Assembly (NCBI GenBank): GCA_944472155.2
Contig: OX235275.1
Span: forward strand, 54,577,228 to 54,641,227
Origin: Trichobilharzia szidati
Lineage: Eukaryota > Platyhelminthes > Trematoda > Strigeidida > Schistosomatidae
Length of the DNA stretch: 64,000 bases
Reading direction: 5' to 3'
Shown piece after piece: positions 1 to 9,941 of this stretch; positions within the stretch are counted from its first letter, which is position 1; every line of letters starts with the position of its first letter. The translations under genes and the position numbers were made by a program. The notes beneath the pieces were generated by a model. It was not told the origin of the DNA, ran no database searches, and saw only the letters and a list, made by a program, of their open reading frames with translations.

Positions 1-424
1 ATAATATTTACATTGACTCTTAATCAAGTGTTTTCTGACCTTCATTATTATAAAAGTTCTTTTTGTGTTTCCCAATGAATGAAAAACAAAACGATATTAT
101 TGTGTTTGCACTGAAGTTTCGCTATTTGAAATGCTGCTGCTAATAGCTTTATCAAAGTAGTATTATCAAACCAGAATTTACAAAATCCACTCAGCCTATA
201 TATAACAACTTAATCATCGTTCCTCAGCATGCGGTCATTTCTTCGTTGTCAAGTTAGCCGATCGGTAAAGATAACAAAATCAGGTGTGGATTGTTGGATT
301 TGATAAGCGTGTAAAATTATAAAAGCAGCGTGTGTTTGGATGATGAAATTGCTGATCACATTCGTGTTGATTTTGTGATTTCATGATGGAGGGGAGGGGG
401 GTGTTGTAACCAGGTCAAATTCTC
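1..424. other. Stretch without recognisable gene
   Basis: AT-rich sequence with no coding signal that I recognise on either strand. It lies beyond the 3' side of the minus-strand Penelope-like fragment that follows and may include its tail, but I see no motif proving that. Confidence 0.4.
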
Positions 425-1640
425 TTATAGTCCATCATTCTTATTCAGACAATTTGGATTCCATTTGATGATATGAAGGCCTTCTGATGATATTAGATGT
501 TCTTTGTGATTTCTGAAATGCTTTTTCTGGATTATTTCAGTATTGTAAAAAATCAATTTTGTGACCTGATGGCTGGCTGATGGTTTTTCAAGCTTTTCTA
601 GTTCACTAACTGGATTTCTTGGTGGTTTTGGTTGAACATATACTCTAGGTTGTTCATTTCTTCTGATTTTGATTTCTGTGCGACGATTTTTGTCCGATGT
701 AGTATATCGCATCACATTCCAAACATTTTATTTTGTAGACACAATCAGATAGAGAATCTTTAGGGATTTGGTATTTTACATGGACAAGGTTACTTTGTAG
801 TGTGTTTGGTTTTTTCAAGAAAACTCTGGTGTTGTGCTTATTGAGTACTCTTCTGATGTCGTCTAACGTCTCTGCTCTGTATGGAATGACAACTGTTGAG
901 GCCCATGCCTTCGGAATACGTTTTCGACCATACTTAATGTCAGTGTTGATTTTGTTGATAAAGTTACTTGGGTAGTTGTTTTGCTTGAGAGTTTCATTCA
1001 GTAATGTTTGATATTTCCTCTTCTTTTTCCTTCTCATTCTTTAACGTCAAAAACCGCGCTCGTCTAAGAAGACTTGAAACAACTGATACCTTCGCACTGA
1101 TGGGGTGTGATGATCCGAAGTCTAAATATTTATTGGAGTAGGCTTTCTTCCTGAATATAGATATACTAAAATGTCCGTTTTCCACCCTCTCAAGTAGGCA
1201 GTTTAGAAATGGGAGTTCACCAATGTCTGATTCTGCTTCCGAAGTAAACTAGATTCTAGGAGATTCTTCAAGAATGAACTGTATAGATCTCACTTTAGCA
1301 CTGCAAAAGTATCATCTACATATCTTAACCATATTTTAAGCGTGAGTATGCTTGAAAGTGGATTATCTTCGAATGTATTCACAAAAATATCAGCGATTGT
1401 TGGGGAAACTGGTGAATTCATAGCAAGACCATTTATCCGTCTATATATAAATTCCCTTTGAATGTAAAATAATTACCTTCCAGACAGAATTTTAAGCTCT
1501 TAATTATTTCACTGGTGTCCAATGGACATCTTTGCAATAAGGTTGTATCTGATTCTAGTAAACTCAAAGTGTTTTCTGATCTCTTCATCATTGATAATAC
1601 ATTTTAGTATTTCATTTTTTTGCTTTGTTACGTTAGCATT
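425..1640 (-). pseudogene. Penelope-like element fragment: RT fingers/palm, thumb and GIY-YIG start, broken
   Basis: Degenerate Penelope-like retroelement read on the minus strand. Around 1440-1290 the frame gives GLAMNSPVSPTIADIF and then RYVDDTFAV, the palm motifs of PLE reverse transcriptases including the YVDD catalytic site. From about 1037 to 654 follow a thumb-like segment (LKQNNYPSNFINKIN, then VVIPYRAETLDDIRRVLNKH) and the start of a GIY-YIG endonuclease (CVYKIKCLECDAIYYIGQ). Frames change several times and stops are frequent, so it is not functional. Known: PLE proteins combine an RT with a C-terminal GIY-YIG nuclease. Seen: the order of motifs is correct for one element transcribed leftwards. 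It forms the left arm of a large palindrome. Confidence 0.75.
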
Positions 1641-2655
1641 TCATTTTCTCGATGATTGATTGATTGTGTTGGACTGAAATGATCAATGGTCTTCTCTGTT
1701 GACACGTCACGGTCGTCATACGAACGCTTCCACCTTGTATCTGAGGAGGATTAATGTGAAGTTATTGTTTTTTGGTTGATTGTGACTAGCGATGAAGATG
1801 GATGCCGTGACACACACACATACACACATATATCGTTCATTTTGAAATACTCGTACACCTACATTCCAAGTGCCAGTGGTAATAATGCTGTCCCCAAATA
1901 AAACTCATCAACCTTATAGCCATCGCTAGCTGGGCTCTTGCAATCTAGTGGATAATCCATTGGCGTTTGTAACGGTAGATGTAGGGTTCGAGTCTCTGTG
2001 TGTGTGGTGGTTGGCGGGGGGAGTGAGGGGAACACCATCATCACTTACTGGGAATACAGGTGCATCCAATCGAATGCAAATATCTATGGTCAAAGACAGC
2101 TAGCTAGCCTTTTCATATATCTCCCAATTTTAATAGCAGTGTCTCACAACCAGCCACAAAGAAGGACGAGACGGAGTACTGCACGGTACGTACTGAGACT
2201 TGAAGCCAGCCTTTTTTCATCCCAAATGATGAAATGTCCGTAGTAGAAGCCGTGGTCATATCAGCAGGTATTGGAGATTTCGGTCTAAAGTAATCAATCA
2301 ACAGAAAATACAAAACTAATTTAAACTGATAATAACAATCATGCTTTTTAAAAAATTTGATTGTGTACCCTGAGCTAACTGATTTCATTGCGGAGCTTTC
2401 ATTGCCTTTCTAGACAGCATCTTCAGAGCAAGCTTTAATATGAAGTGGATACTTGGATTCTCTATGTATGAGGATATAATTGTATCTCCTGACAAAATTT
2501 GTCGTGCATGATTGGTTGTTAATTTACACCCTCACATTGGCCATTTTTATTGACTTAGAATTCTGAACTTTCGTGTCATGTGATTTAGTTTTTCGTTTCA
2601 GGATTTCATCATGAGCTGTAACATCGGTTAGGGAACCAGTGGAAAACCTGATCGG
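820..2655. repeat. Left arm of a large imperfect palindrome
   Basis: The reverse complement of this stretch reappears, diverged and with some missing segments, at 2885-4455. Matching landmarks include the polypurine/GTGTG tract region (1800-1860 against 3670-3720), the block around 2110-2400 against 3150-3410, and PLE coding blocks near 905-1000 and 1290-1640 against 3890-4440. The arm is made of a minus-strand PLE plus its 5' flank and ends in a SINE-tail sequence. Confidence 0.75.
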
Positions 2656-2935
2656 GTATGAGGATAAATACTCTCCAAGGATGGATGACATTGGCTAAGT
2701 GATCGTGCTATATCGTGAATTGGCAGATGTTGGAATTCATGCACTGTCCATTGAATCTGGTCCTAGTGGCTGAATGGTCTACGAACTCGGCTTGTAACCG
2801 GAAGGTGGCTCTAATTTCGAAACCCTTGTGTTGGGTGTGTACTGATGAAGAGTTCCAAACTAGGCTGACGAAACAGCTGTCCATTACTCCTCTGATGGTT
2901 TTTCAATGGTCGTCTAACCGATGTTATAGCTCATG
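2603..2935 (+). mobile_element. Smalpha-like SINE with hammerhead-type segment, preceded by inverted copy of its own tail
   Basis: A plus-strand body (about 2703-2935) carries a tRNA-like A box (GTGGCTGAATGG, near 2767), a decayed B box (TTTCGAAAC, near 2816) and then a hammerhead-like block (GATGAAGAG...GACGAAACAGCTGTCC, 2841-2885). The first core base is changed from the expected CTGAAGA, so self-cleavage is doubtful. The upstream 2603-2655 is the reverse complement of the SINE tail (compare 2885-2935), so the centre of the big palindrome is itself a SINE hairpin. Confidence 0.65.
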
Positions 2936-4455
2936 ATGAAATCCTGAAAATCTTGAAAAAATAAATCTCATGACAAGAAAGGTCAAATTCAAAGTCAATA
3001 AAAATGGTCATTGTGAAGATGTAGATTAACAACCAATCACGCACAACAAATGTTGTCAGGAGATACAAGCACAGAATTCATATCGAAGCTTGCTCTGAAG
3101 ATGTCGTCTAGATAGAAAGGCAATGAAAGCCTTGCAATTAAATCAATTAGCTCAGGGGAACACAATCAAATTTTAAAAAGCATGATTGTTATTATTAGTT
3201 TAAATTAATTTTGTATTTTCTGTTGATTGATTATATTAGACCGAAATCTCCAGTACCTGCTGATATGTCACAACTTCTACTACGGACATTTTATCATTTG
3301 GGACGAAAAGGGGCTGGTTTCCAGTTTCAGTATGTATCGTGCAGTATTCCGTTTTGTCTTTCGTTATGGCTGTTTGTGAGACATTGCTATTAAAATTGGA
3401 AGATATGAAAAGACTAGCTGTCTTTGACCATAGATATTTGCATTCTATTGGATTTACCTGTATTCACAGTAAGTGGTGATGGTGTTCCCCTCACCCCCCC
3501 CAACCACCACCACACACACAGAGACGTGAACCCTGCATCCACCGTTACAAACGCCAACGGATTATCCATTAGACTGCAAGAGCCCAGCTAGCGATGGGTA
3601 TAAGGTTGAAGAATCAATTGGGGACAGCATTATTACCACTCAAACTTGGATTGTAGGTGTACGAGTGTCTCATAATGAACGGAATGTGTGTACGTGTGTG
3701 TGTGTGTGTGTCGCGTCATCCATCATCATCGCTAATCACAACCAACCAAAAATAAAACTTCATATTAATCCTCCTCAGACACAAGTTGGAAGTGTTCGTA
3801 TTAGGACCGTGACATGTCAACAGAAAAGACCATCGATCATTTCAGTCCAACACAACCAATCAATCACTGAGGAAATGAAATGCTAACGTTACAAAGCAAA
3901 AAAAAAATCAAATACTAAAATGTATTATCAATGATGAAGAGATCAGAAAACATTTTGAGTTTATTAGAATCAGATACAACCCTATTGCAAGATGTCCATT
4001 GGACACCAGTGGAATAATTAAGAGCTGAAAGTTCTGTCTGGAAAGTGATTATTTTACATTAAAAAGGGATTTTTATAGATAGACAGATGGTGTTGCTATG
4101 GGTTCACCAGTTTCCTCAAAAGTCACTTATGTTTTTATGAACAGATTTGAGGATAATATTTTTCCAAGCATACTTACGCCTAAAATATGGCTACCTTGAT
4201 GATACTTTTGTAGTGCTAAAACGAGATATACACAATTCATTTTTGGAAAATATAAGCAATCTCAAGCAAAACAACTACCCAAAGAACTTCATCAACAAAA
4301 TCAACACAGACATTAAGTATGGTTGAAAATGTATTCCAAAAACATGAGCCTCAACAGTTTTCATTCCATATAGAGCGGAGACGTCAGACGATATCAGAAG
4401 AGCAGTACTCAATAAGTTCGACATCAGAGTTTTCTTTAAAACATCAGACATACAC
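2885..4455. repeat. Right arm of the large imperfect palindrome
   Basis: Reverse-complement partner of 820-2655. It lacks a segment matching about 1000-1290 and carries many substitutions, so the palindrome is old or formed from two diverged insertions. Confidence 0.7.
3890..4455 (+). pseudogene. Penelope-like element fragment, plus strand
   Basis: Plus-strand relic of the same PLE family as 425-1640. The translation gives GVAMGSPVSSKVTYVF and a KIWL segment at the place of the RT catalytic region, but stops fall where YVDD should be. A thumb remnant follows around 4262-4440, and the text runs out before a GIY-YIG domain. The two copies point away from each other (5' ends at the palindrome centre). 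No function expected. Confidence 0.65.
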
Positions 4456-4559
4456 TTGCTGCTGTCATAATTTTATACGGTTATCAAACCCAACAATCTA
4501 CACTTGGTTTTGTTATCTTCACCAATTGGCCAACTTGACAACAACGCAAAAATGACCCC

Positions 4560-5040
4560 ATGCTGATGAATGATGATTTAGCTGTTATATATAATTGTCT
4601 CCATCCATCAATTCTCACCATCCCAAAAACCGCAACCAAAAAGTCCACCAGTAGCTACCTCTTTTCCAACGTGATCCACCCTATGTCAGTCAGCTAACAT
4701 TTCCAATCGAGGAAGGTTATGGCTAGGATAGGCATACGTAACACATATTCTAACCATCTCGAGTGATTTCGCATCATTACACCATCGATCCACTTTCTCT
4801 CCCTACCTAACACTCCACTCTCTAACCTCAATATTACTCATCCTGTTCTGAAAACCATCTAAAAAGGGAAAGAGAACGGAGACACCTATGATCAATGACA
4901 ACTAACCGCCTTTTTATGCCTTCCAATTTCACAATGACGATGTCTCACAGCGACGATAAACGAGGACAGAATAAACTGCTGCTGTACAGTACATACGTCA
5001 TTTGATCGATAGCTAGCTGTACATCAGGTCCACGTCAGTG
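4560..5040 (-). mobile_element. RTE/SR2-like LINE fragment (C-terminal RT region)
   Basis: Similar in order and wording to the minus-strand RTE fragments at 34385-35130 and 54055-54700, for example the blocks TATGTCAGTCAGCTAACAT, CCTAACCTCAATATTACTC-like text and CATACGTCATTTGATCGAT. No open frame remains. Called by similarity to other copies in this window whose frames show RTE protein motifs. Confidence 0.5.
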
Positions 5041-5085
5041 ATCACGCAATTCGGCACAAAAATTCCACATTTATTCCCCTTAATG

Positions 5086-5770
5086 AATTTGAACAAAGCA
5101 AGAACTACAGTGGTTTTGCAGAATAAAATGGTACCATCATTGTTTATTTCGTTGCCTTCTCGTCAGCTGCTTACAGGCCAAAGACATTATTCAATATATC
5201 TACAAAAACAATTTTAACATACTTGCACACAGAGTTCATTTTTAAACAAAAATTAATCGATCATATATGCATACAGTAATAATATATACATATATATGTA
5301 ACACTAAACACTATTCGGATCAATAATGATCATGCACAATGGAAACTTTCGACATTACGTAATCAGATGAAGGAGAGGTGAAAATATCCAGTTACCAGTC
5401 AGGGCAAAGAAAAACTGATAACCGCTTCTTTCTGAACGCCTAAATCAGGTTTCAGGCGCTTGATAGAAATGGCTTCAGCAAACTTGAGAAGAATTGAACT
5501 CTTTTGCCTATTGGTGATAATTTTGAACGACTTTTCAACGTCCACCTCATGACCGACCCGTGTCAAGGAGATGCCTGGCGATGGCACTACTGAAAGCATT
5601 TGTTCCCTTTAGACATAAGCTTTTTGGTACATGTTCAGAAAATCGTAGATGTACCCTTCTTCTTTATATCCTTCCAATGTAACTGCTCCCCGCAGCTGAC
5701 GAGAAGGGAACGAAATAGAAGATAGTACCACTTTATTCTGCAAAAACTGTATTTCTTGCTTTGTACAAAT
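5086..5770 (-). pseudogene. Penelope-like 3' fragment (GIY-YIG domain) between inverted terminal repeats
   Basis: Minus-strand text includes FLNMYQKAYV, then GHEVDVEKSFKII and SSILLKFAEAISIKRLKPDL, the tail of a PLE GIY-YIG endonuclease; it closely resembles the better copy at 36097-36504. The ends, 5086-5190 and 5690-5770, are inverted copies of one about 80-bp repeat, which is also present at 35857-35945. PLEs are known to carry terminal repeats in direct or inverted orientation. Frame breaks between about 5600 and 5650 make it non-functional. Confidence 0.7.
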
Positions 5771-5882
5771 CCCACACCTCACCCCACCCAAAAGAAAAGA
5801 AAACATATCACTACTAACCTAGTGGACAACACAGTTGACTTTTCATTTTCCCCTCTCTTTTTTTCTCCTCTTCATGTTTTAG

Positions 5883-6019
5883 AATTAAAAGAAAAGCTAC
5901 GTAATTGGTTAGATGAAATTGAACTTAGAAAATGGAAAAATGATATCAGTCTACAGAGTAAAACTCAACAAGAGAAAGAAAGAAAATCACTCAAGGATAT
6001 ACAACCAACTTATTACTGA
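5883..6019 (+). CDS. 3'-terminal coding exon of an unidentified gene
   Basis: A strong 3' splice site (long pyrimidine tract 5842-5880 ending TTTTAG at 5882) precedes an open frame of about 45 codons, rich in Lys, Glu, Arg and Trp (for example KLRNWLDEIELRKWKNDI), ending at TGA 6017-6019. The first exon base is the second base of a codon. The composition suggests an alpha-helical, possibly coiled-coil tail. The rest of the gene would lie left of the window or in exons I could not identify among the repeats. I do not recognise the protein. A chance open frame behind a pyrimidine tract cannot be excluded. Confidence 0.45.
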
Positions 6020-6300
6020 ACGATACTCATTTATTGATTTATTCATTCAATCATTTTGTGATATACTACTGTCAATATTATTATTACTATTGTTATTATT
6101 ATTATTAATACTTTTATATTAGTTTAAATCTTAGATGATTGTTGTACATTACTTGTATTGATTGATGACTAGTGTTTTGTTAATAATAATCATAATAATA
6201 ACAATAATAAATGGAGGAAAACGAGTAGTATTCATTGAATGGATAATTACTATTTGAATATATATTCGGATATAGTTTATTAGATATGTATATAAGCTTA
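6020..6300. repeat. ATT/AAT microsatellite-rich stretch, probable 3' UTR
   Basis: Downstream of the terminal exon the sequence has imperfect ATT repeats (6070-6118) and AAT/AATAAT repeats (6181-6213). It is plausible 3' UTR; AATAAA-like words occur near 6207, but no poly(A) site can be fixed. Confidence 0.4.
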
Positions 6301-6308
6301 GATATCGT

Positions 6309-6487
6309 CAAGAACCGAAATCAGTTAGAGGGATCATTGAAACAACTAGGGAGCACTGGGCAGCCAGTCGCTGTGTCCGTCTAGGTTTAGGAGTCTTGAA
6401 CACTATGCACACACCCGTGACATCATCTATTAGGGATCGCACCTGGGAGCTTTAGGTTACGAGACCAAACTCGTTTTCACCATTTGG
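6309..6487 (-). mobile_element. Smalpha-like SINE, minus strand, decayed
   Basis: Reverse complement shows the SINE order: tRNA-like part (matching 6440-6475), hammerhead-like text (6360-6400) and a tail (CAGTTAGAGG... near 6322). It abuts the plus-strand copy at 6488-6720 head to head. Confidence 0.5.
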
Positions 6488-6720
6488 AATGTTATGACCG
6501 AGGTCCCAGTGACTGAATCGTCTACGAGCTTTCCTTGTAACCGTAGGGTCCTGGGTTCGAACCTGGCGGTGGGTGAGTACTGATAAGGGGTCCCAAACTA
6601 GGTTGACGAAACAGTTGTCCAGTACTCCGTGGTAGTTTCCCAACAGTTCTCTAGCTGATGTCAAGCATGTAACCAATCGAATCCCTACAAACCAACACTT
6701 ACTCTGGCAATTCATGTGAT
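6488..6720 (+). mobile_element. Smalpha-like SINE with A and B boxes
   Basis: Clear tRNA-like RNA polymerase III promoter: A box AGTGACTGAATCGTCTACGA (from about 6508) and B box GGGTTCGAACCTGG (6551-6564). It is followed by a hammerhead-like block: GAGTAC and GTACTC can pair as stem I around ...GTCCCAAACTAGG...GACGAAACAG, but the CTGANGA core is altered. The tail is TTCTCTAGCTGATGTCA. Confidence 0.65.
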
Positions 6721-6831
6721 ATATATAGCCCTACTGTCAACCAATAATGCCTAGGATTAGTATCCACCTAATGGTAATAATAATGGCTTATCAGCATGTA
6801 GTACAACATCGCATCTAATATTCTGTTCACA

Positions 6832-7020
6832 TAGTTGGTGGCACAGCGGTTAGGATGTTTGCCGACTATGCACATGGTTGGGGATTCGATCCTCGGTCGA
6901 CGCACACCTGATATGAATGGTTGGCCTGCTAAATCTGGGCTACCGATGTCGCGTTCTGAAAATTCCATAGCTGTCCCAAAATACGGTGTGCAATCAAGCT
7001 ATAATCAGGAATATTAATAG
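6832..7020 (+). mobile_element. tRNA-derived SINE of a second family
   Basis: Starts GTTGGTGGCACAGCGGTTAG (A-box region), then CATGGTTGGGGATTCGATCC (B box). The same layout recurs on the minus strand at 58330-58565 and 33940-34150 and on the plus strand near 38640, so it is a dispersed repeat rather than a tRNA gene. Confidence 0.6.
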
Positions 7021-7207
7021 AGAGGAATAATTATACAGGGTAATTGATAATATTGTTCCATAAAAATATGAGTATAAAATTTTAATTTAAGCGGAAATAT
7101 TAAAAACATTGTATTACTTTAAAAAATAAAAAAGGGCAGTTTACTTAGTGTTTCGCAGTAAGTTATTAATGTCATGGCTTACACTTTTCTCATTACATAA
7201 GATGCTT

Positions 7208-7345
7208 CACAGCCAAATAATGTCTAGAGGTTGAGGGTACTAACGTTCACGATAGTACGAAGGATGCTAATGTAAGATTTAATACCCACAACCGCTATAG
7301 TATTCGTTCCGCCCAAACCAAAAGCAAAGCAGGCGTTACTGGAGA
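7208..7345. repeat. Fragment of the gypsy LTR family
   Basis: The text GTTGAGGGTACTAACGTTCAC...AACCGCTATAGTATTCGTTC matches the first third of the LTRs at 23847 and 17223 with about the divergence of an old copy. The remainder of the LTR is missing. It helps to define the LTR edge, since it shares the TCTAGAG/TTTAGAG start. Confidence 0.6.
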
Positions 7346-7499
7346 TCTATTTTTCAATTGGAACCAAAGAGAACAATAATATAATATCAAGGTACGCAGT
7401 AACGCACGCACATATACATGTAAACTGGGGCATAATATAGGATCTGACATAATTACTTGTGTAATTTTGAGGCTTGCAGTAGAGGATGTTTTCAACTTT

Positions 7500-8620
7500 T
7501 ACAAGAATTGTATGCTAGATTGCATAGTAAATTTTGCAGGTACTTGAATTTCAACAGTTTTCTCCCGATTAACTATTATGTGGAATTGTTCAAGACTGCC
7601 TTTACGGTCTATGTACTCCACTCAGAAAATAATGGAAGAATTTCTGATTTCCAAAAGCAATAAAATACCTCTGTCACCCTCAGGGATTCATTAACGGGTA
7701 CATAAGATGTGAAGGCTCAACTGCCAAACAAATTACAATGCAAAAGAAACCTACCTTCGTTCAGCTTGACTTTAAAGGTGATTGTACTACAGAGTTCGTC
7801 AACAGGAGGTTGAATATCTCACTAGATAGAACCTATCCTGCAGCTAAATTAGTTGCCACCCATCCAACAACATATCCTTTGGTGCTATCAAAGGTTGATG
7901 GATGCCCTTCTTATGGCAGATGTCTAGTGCCCCTTCATTCAGCCTGAATGTACGCTTATAAAACTAACTCATGTACGCATATCATACGCTTACAGAAACT
8001 AACTTTACAGGTGCTTGTCGAATATTTGTCATTGCATGACTGAACACTGCCTTTCGTTTGTTACATATATATTTTACGTGGCTGTGCACCTTTGTGTTCA
8101 CCTCACGCTTTTTTAAATTTGATTTTGTCAACAATGCAGCTTCTCACTTTTGATTCTTAATACAAATTTGTTCTTCTCCGATCGTGTACAGCGTTAGTAC
8201 ATAGAACGTGAAAGCGTGGATGTACTACTGTATCCAAAAATAAAATTATGAAAAGTACACCATAGGTGTAACTGTGTTCACATGCATAGCAGTTAAATTG
8301 GGAGGACTGAAAGTAGGGTACACTTCCGATTTCCTGAACATGTGCCGAAAAGCTTATGTCTCAAGGGATAAACGCCTTAAAAATGCCTTCGTAAAGCGTC
8401 GCCATGATACGGGTTGCACTATGAAATCCTTAAAAATCACCAACTGATAATATAGCTGAATTCTCCTGAAGTGTTTCGAGGCAGCATCTATCGAAAGCCT
8501 GAAACTGAATTTATTTGGTCAGAAAGAGGCGGCAACCTTTCCTTGCCCTGATAACGAAATATCTTCACTCTCTCCTTCATTTAATCACGTAGTCTTTGGT
8601 TTTAACCTCTCCACCCTTTT
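7500..8620 (+). pseudogene. Penelope-like element fragment, plus strand, interrupted
   Basis: 7738-7860 encodes FVQLDFKGDCTTEFVNRRLN and RTYPAAKL, matching the RT thumb/linker of PLEs (compare LQFIGDSSAEILRNYLS in the copy at 62139-62522). After about 330 bp without match (7950-8280), 8290-8580 shows decayed GIY-YIG-domain text (FPEHVPKSLCLKG and ILLKCFEAASIESLKL). Frames are broken. Confidence 0.6.
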
Positions 8621-9490
8621 ATAGAGTGTAAGTTTGCCTATCTTTTGTTTCTGTGATTTGAGTTGAGCTCACCACGTCGCTGCCCAACTGATTAGTTACT
8701 CGTCATCTGGCCCATCTATTGCCTTAACTGTATAACTCTCCTGTAATCGTATTCAAACTTTTTTTGCATTAACCTGAACATTTTGTGCATAGTCTACATA
8801 AGTGTAATTTTTGAGCACTGTTTGTTAATTCGGGAATCTTCTGTAAGCCAATTTTGTGTCACAGCACGCGCAAGTAAGCTGAAATTGCTCAGCTTACAAA
8901 ATTGATTAATTTCCTTTTAAGGCTGCGTGCAGCTAATGAGAAGCTGGCATAATAAACGACAGTACCACATGTCATTCTGCAAAAATCATTGTTTTCTTAC
9001 TTCCACTTCAAAATATCCGTTGAAGCAATAAAGTGTAGACAATATGGGATTACATACATACATGGGATTAGCCCGACAGGAATATGCTTTCTCCCGGCAG
9101 AATTTTGGCAATGAATAATATAGATTTTTGGGAATGGCAGTGTGTGGAATGTGTGATGGCAACACTGAATTACAAACATCATGGAGAGCAAGTAGTTATT
9201 TATCGCATATTTGAGGGTGTTCGAGAAGCTTTGGCAGCTGACTTAACAACGAGAACACTAAATGAACAGCAACATGCATGAGGAAGAATAAACTGCTTGA
9301 TACTACACTAGCAGGCATTTGGAAACCACTTAAGTAGGCCGAGATCAGTATGTTAGGAAAAAGGCCATAGTATTTATAATGTTGAGAGTGGTAAAAAAAT
9401 CAAAATATAATGAACGTAATTATGTAATAAGTTGAAGGAACTGTTACTAGCGTACACTGTGATAATACACTGTGATCGTACTATATTCCG
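8621..9490. other. Stretch without recognisable gene
   Basis: No convincing coding. Near 8925-8990 the words GCAGCTAATGAGAAGC and GTCATTCTGCAAAAATC resemble the PLE terminal repeats at 5690-5770, so a decayed PLE end may lie here. The rest is unassigned. Confidence 0.4.
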
Positions 9491-9941
9491 CGAAACATCA
9501 AGTTGAAATAGGGACACCAAACTGGTAACGCGCGCGCTCCTTGAATACGACGTGCATTTTCCTCTCTAAGAGGAAATATCCACTTGTGTGAATAATTCGT
9601 TTGGGAAACCTGATCTTCCTATCCGGCGAATTTTATTCAACCATTTCTTCTTCACCGAGCCTGTGTTTGGTACTTCCCACTGTCTCGAACTACTGCCTAA
9701 GCTTCAGGTGCTACTTCTGTAGCAACATCCCCCTCACTCTTTCAAATATACAGGACTTCTTGATCTGTTACGTGATTGTTGTGAAGCCGAATAACCCGAA
9801 AGTTACAGGTAAAGTCAAAAGCTTTTACTTATATACTTTATCTTTCTGTTATGTGCTTTCTACTGTCTTTTGCTGTCAGTCTATTGGAGAAAACTCCACT
9901 GTCTCTTATTATTTAATCGTCGGTATTAATTTAGGAGTAAT

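Noticed and set aside
1800..1840. CA/GT-rich tract as a CRISPR-like or satellite array
   Set aside because: Short imperfect CACA run without regular spacers; a simple repeat in the palindrome arm.
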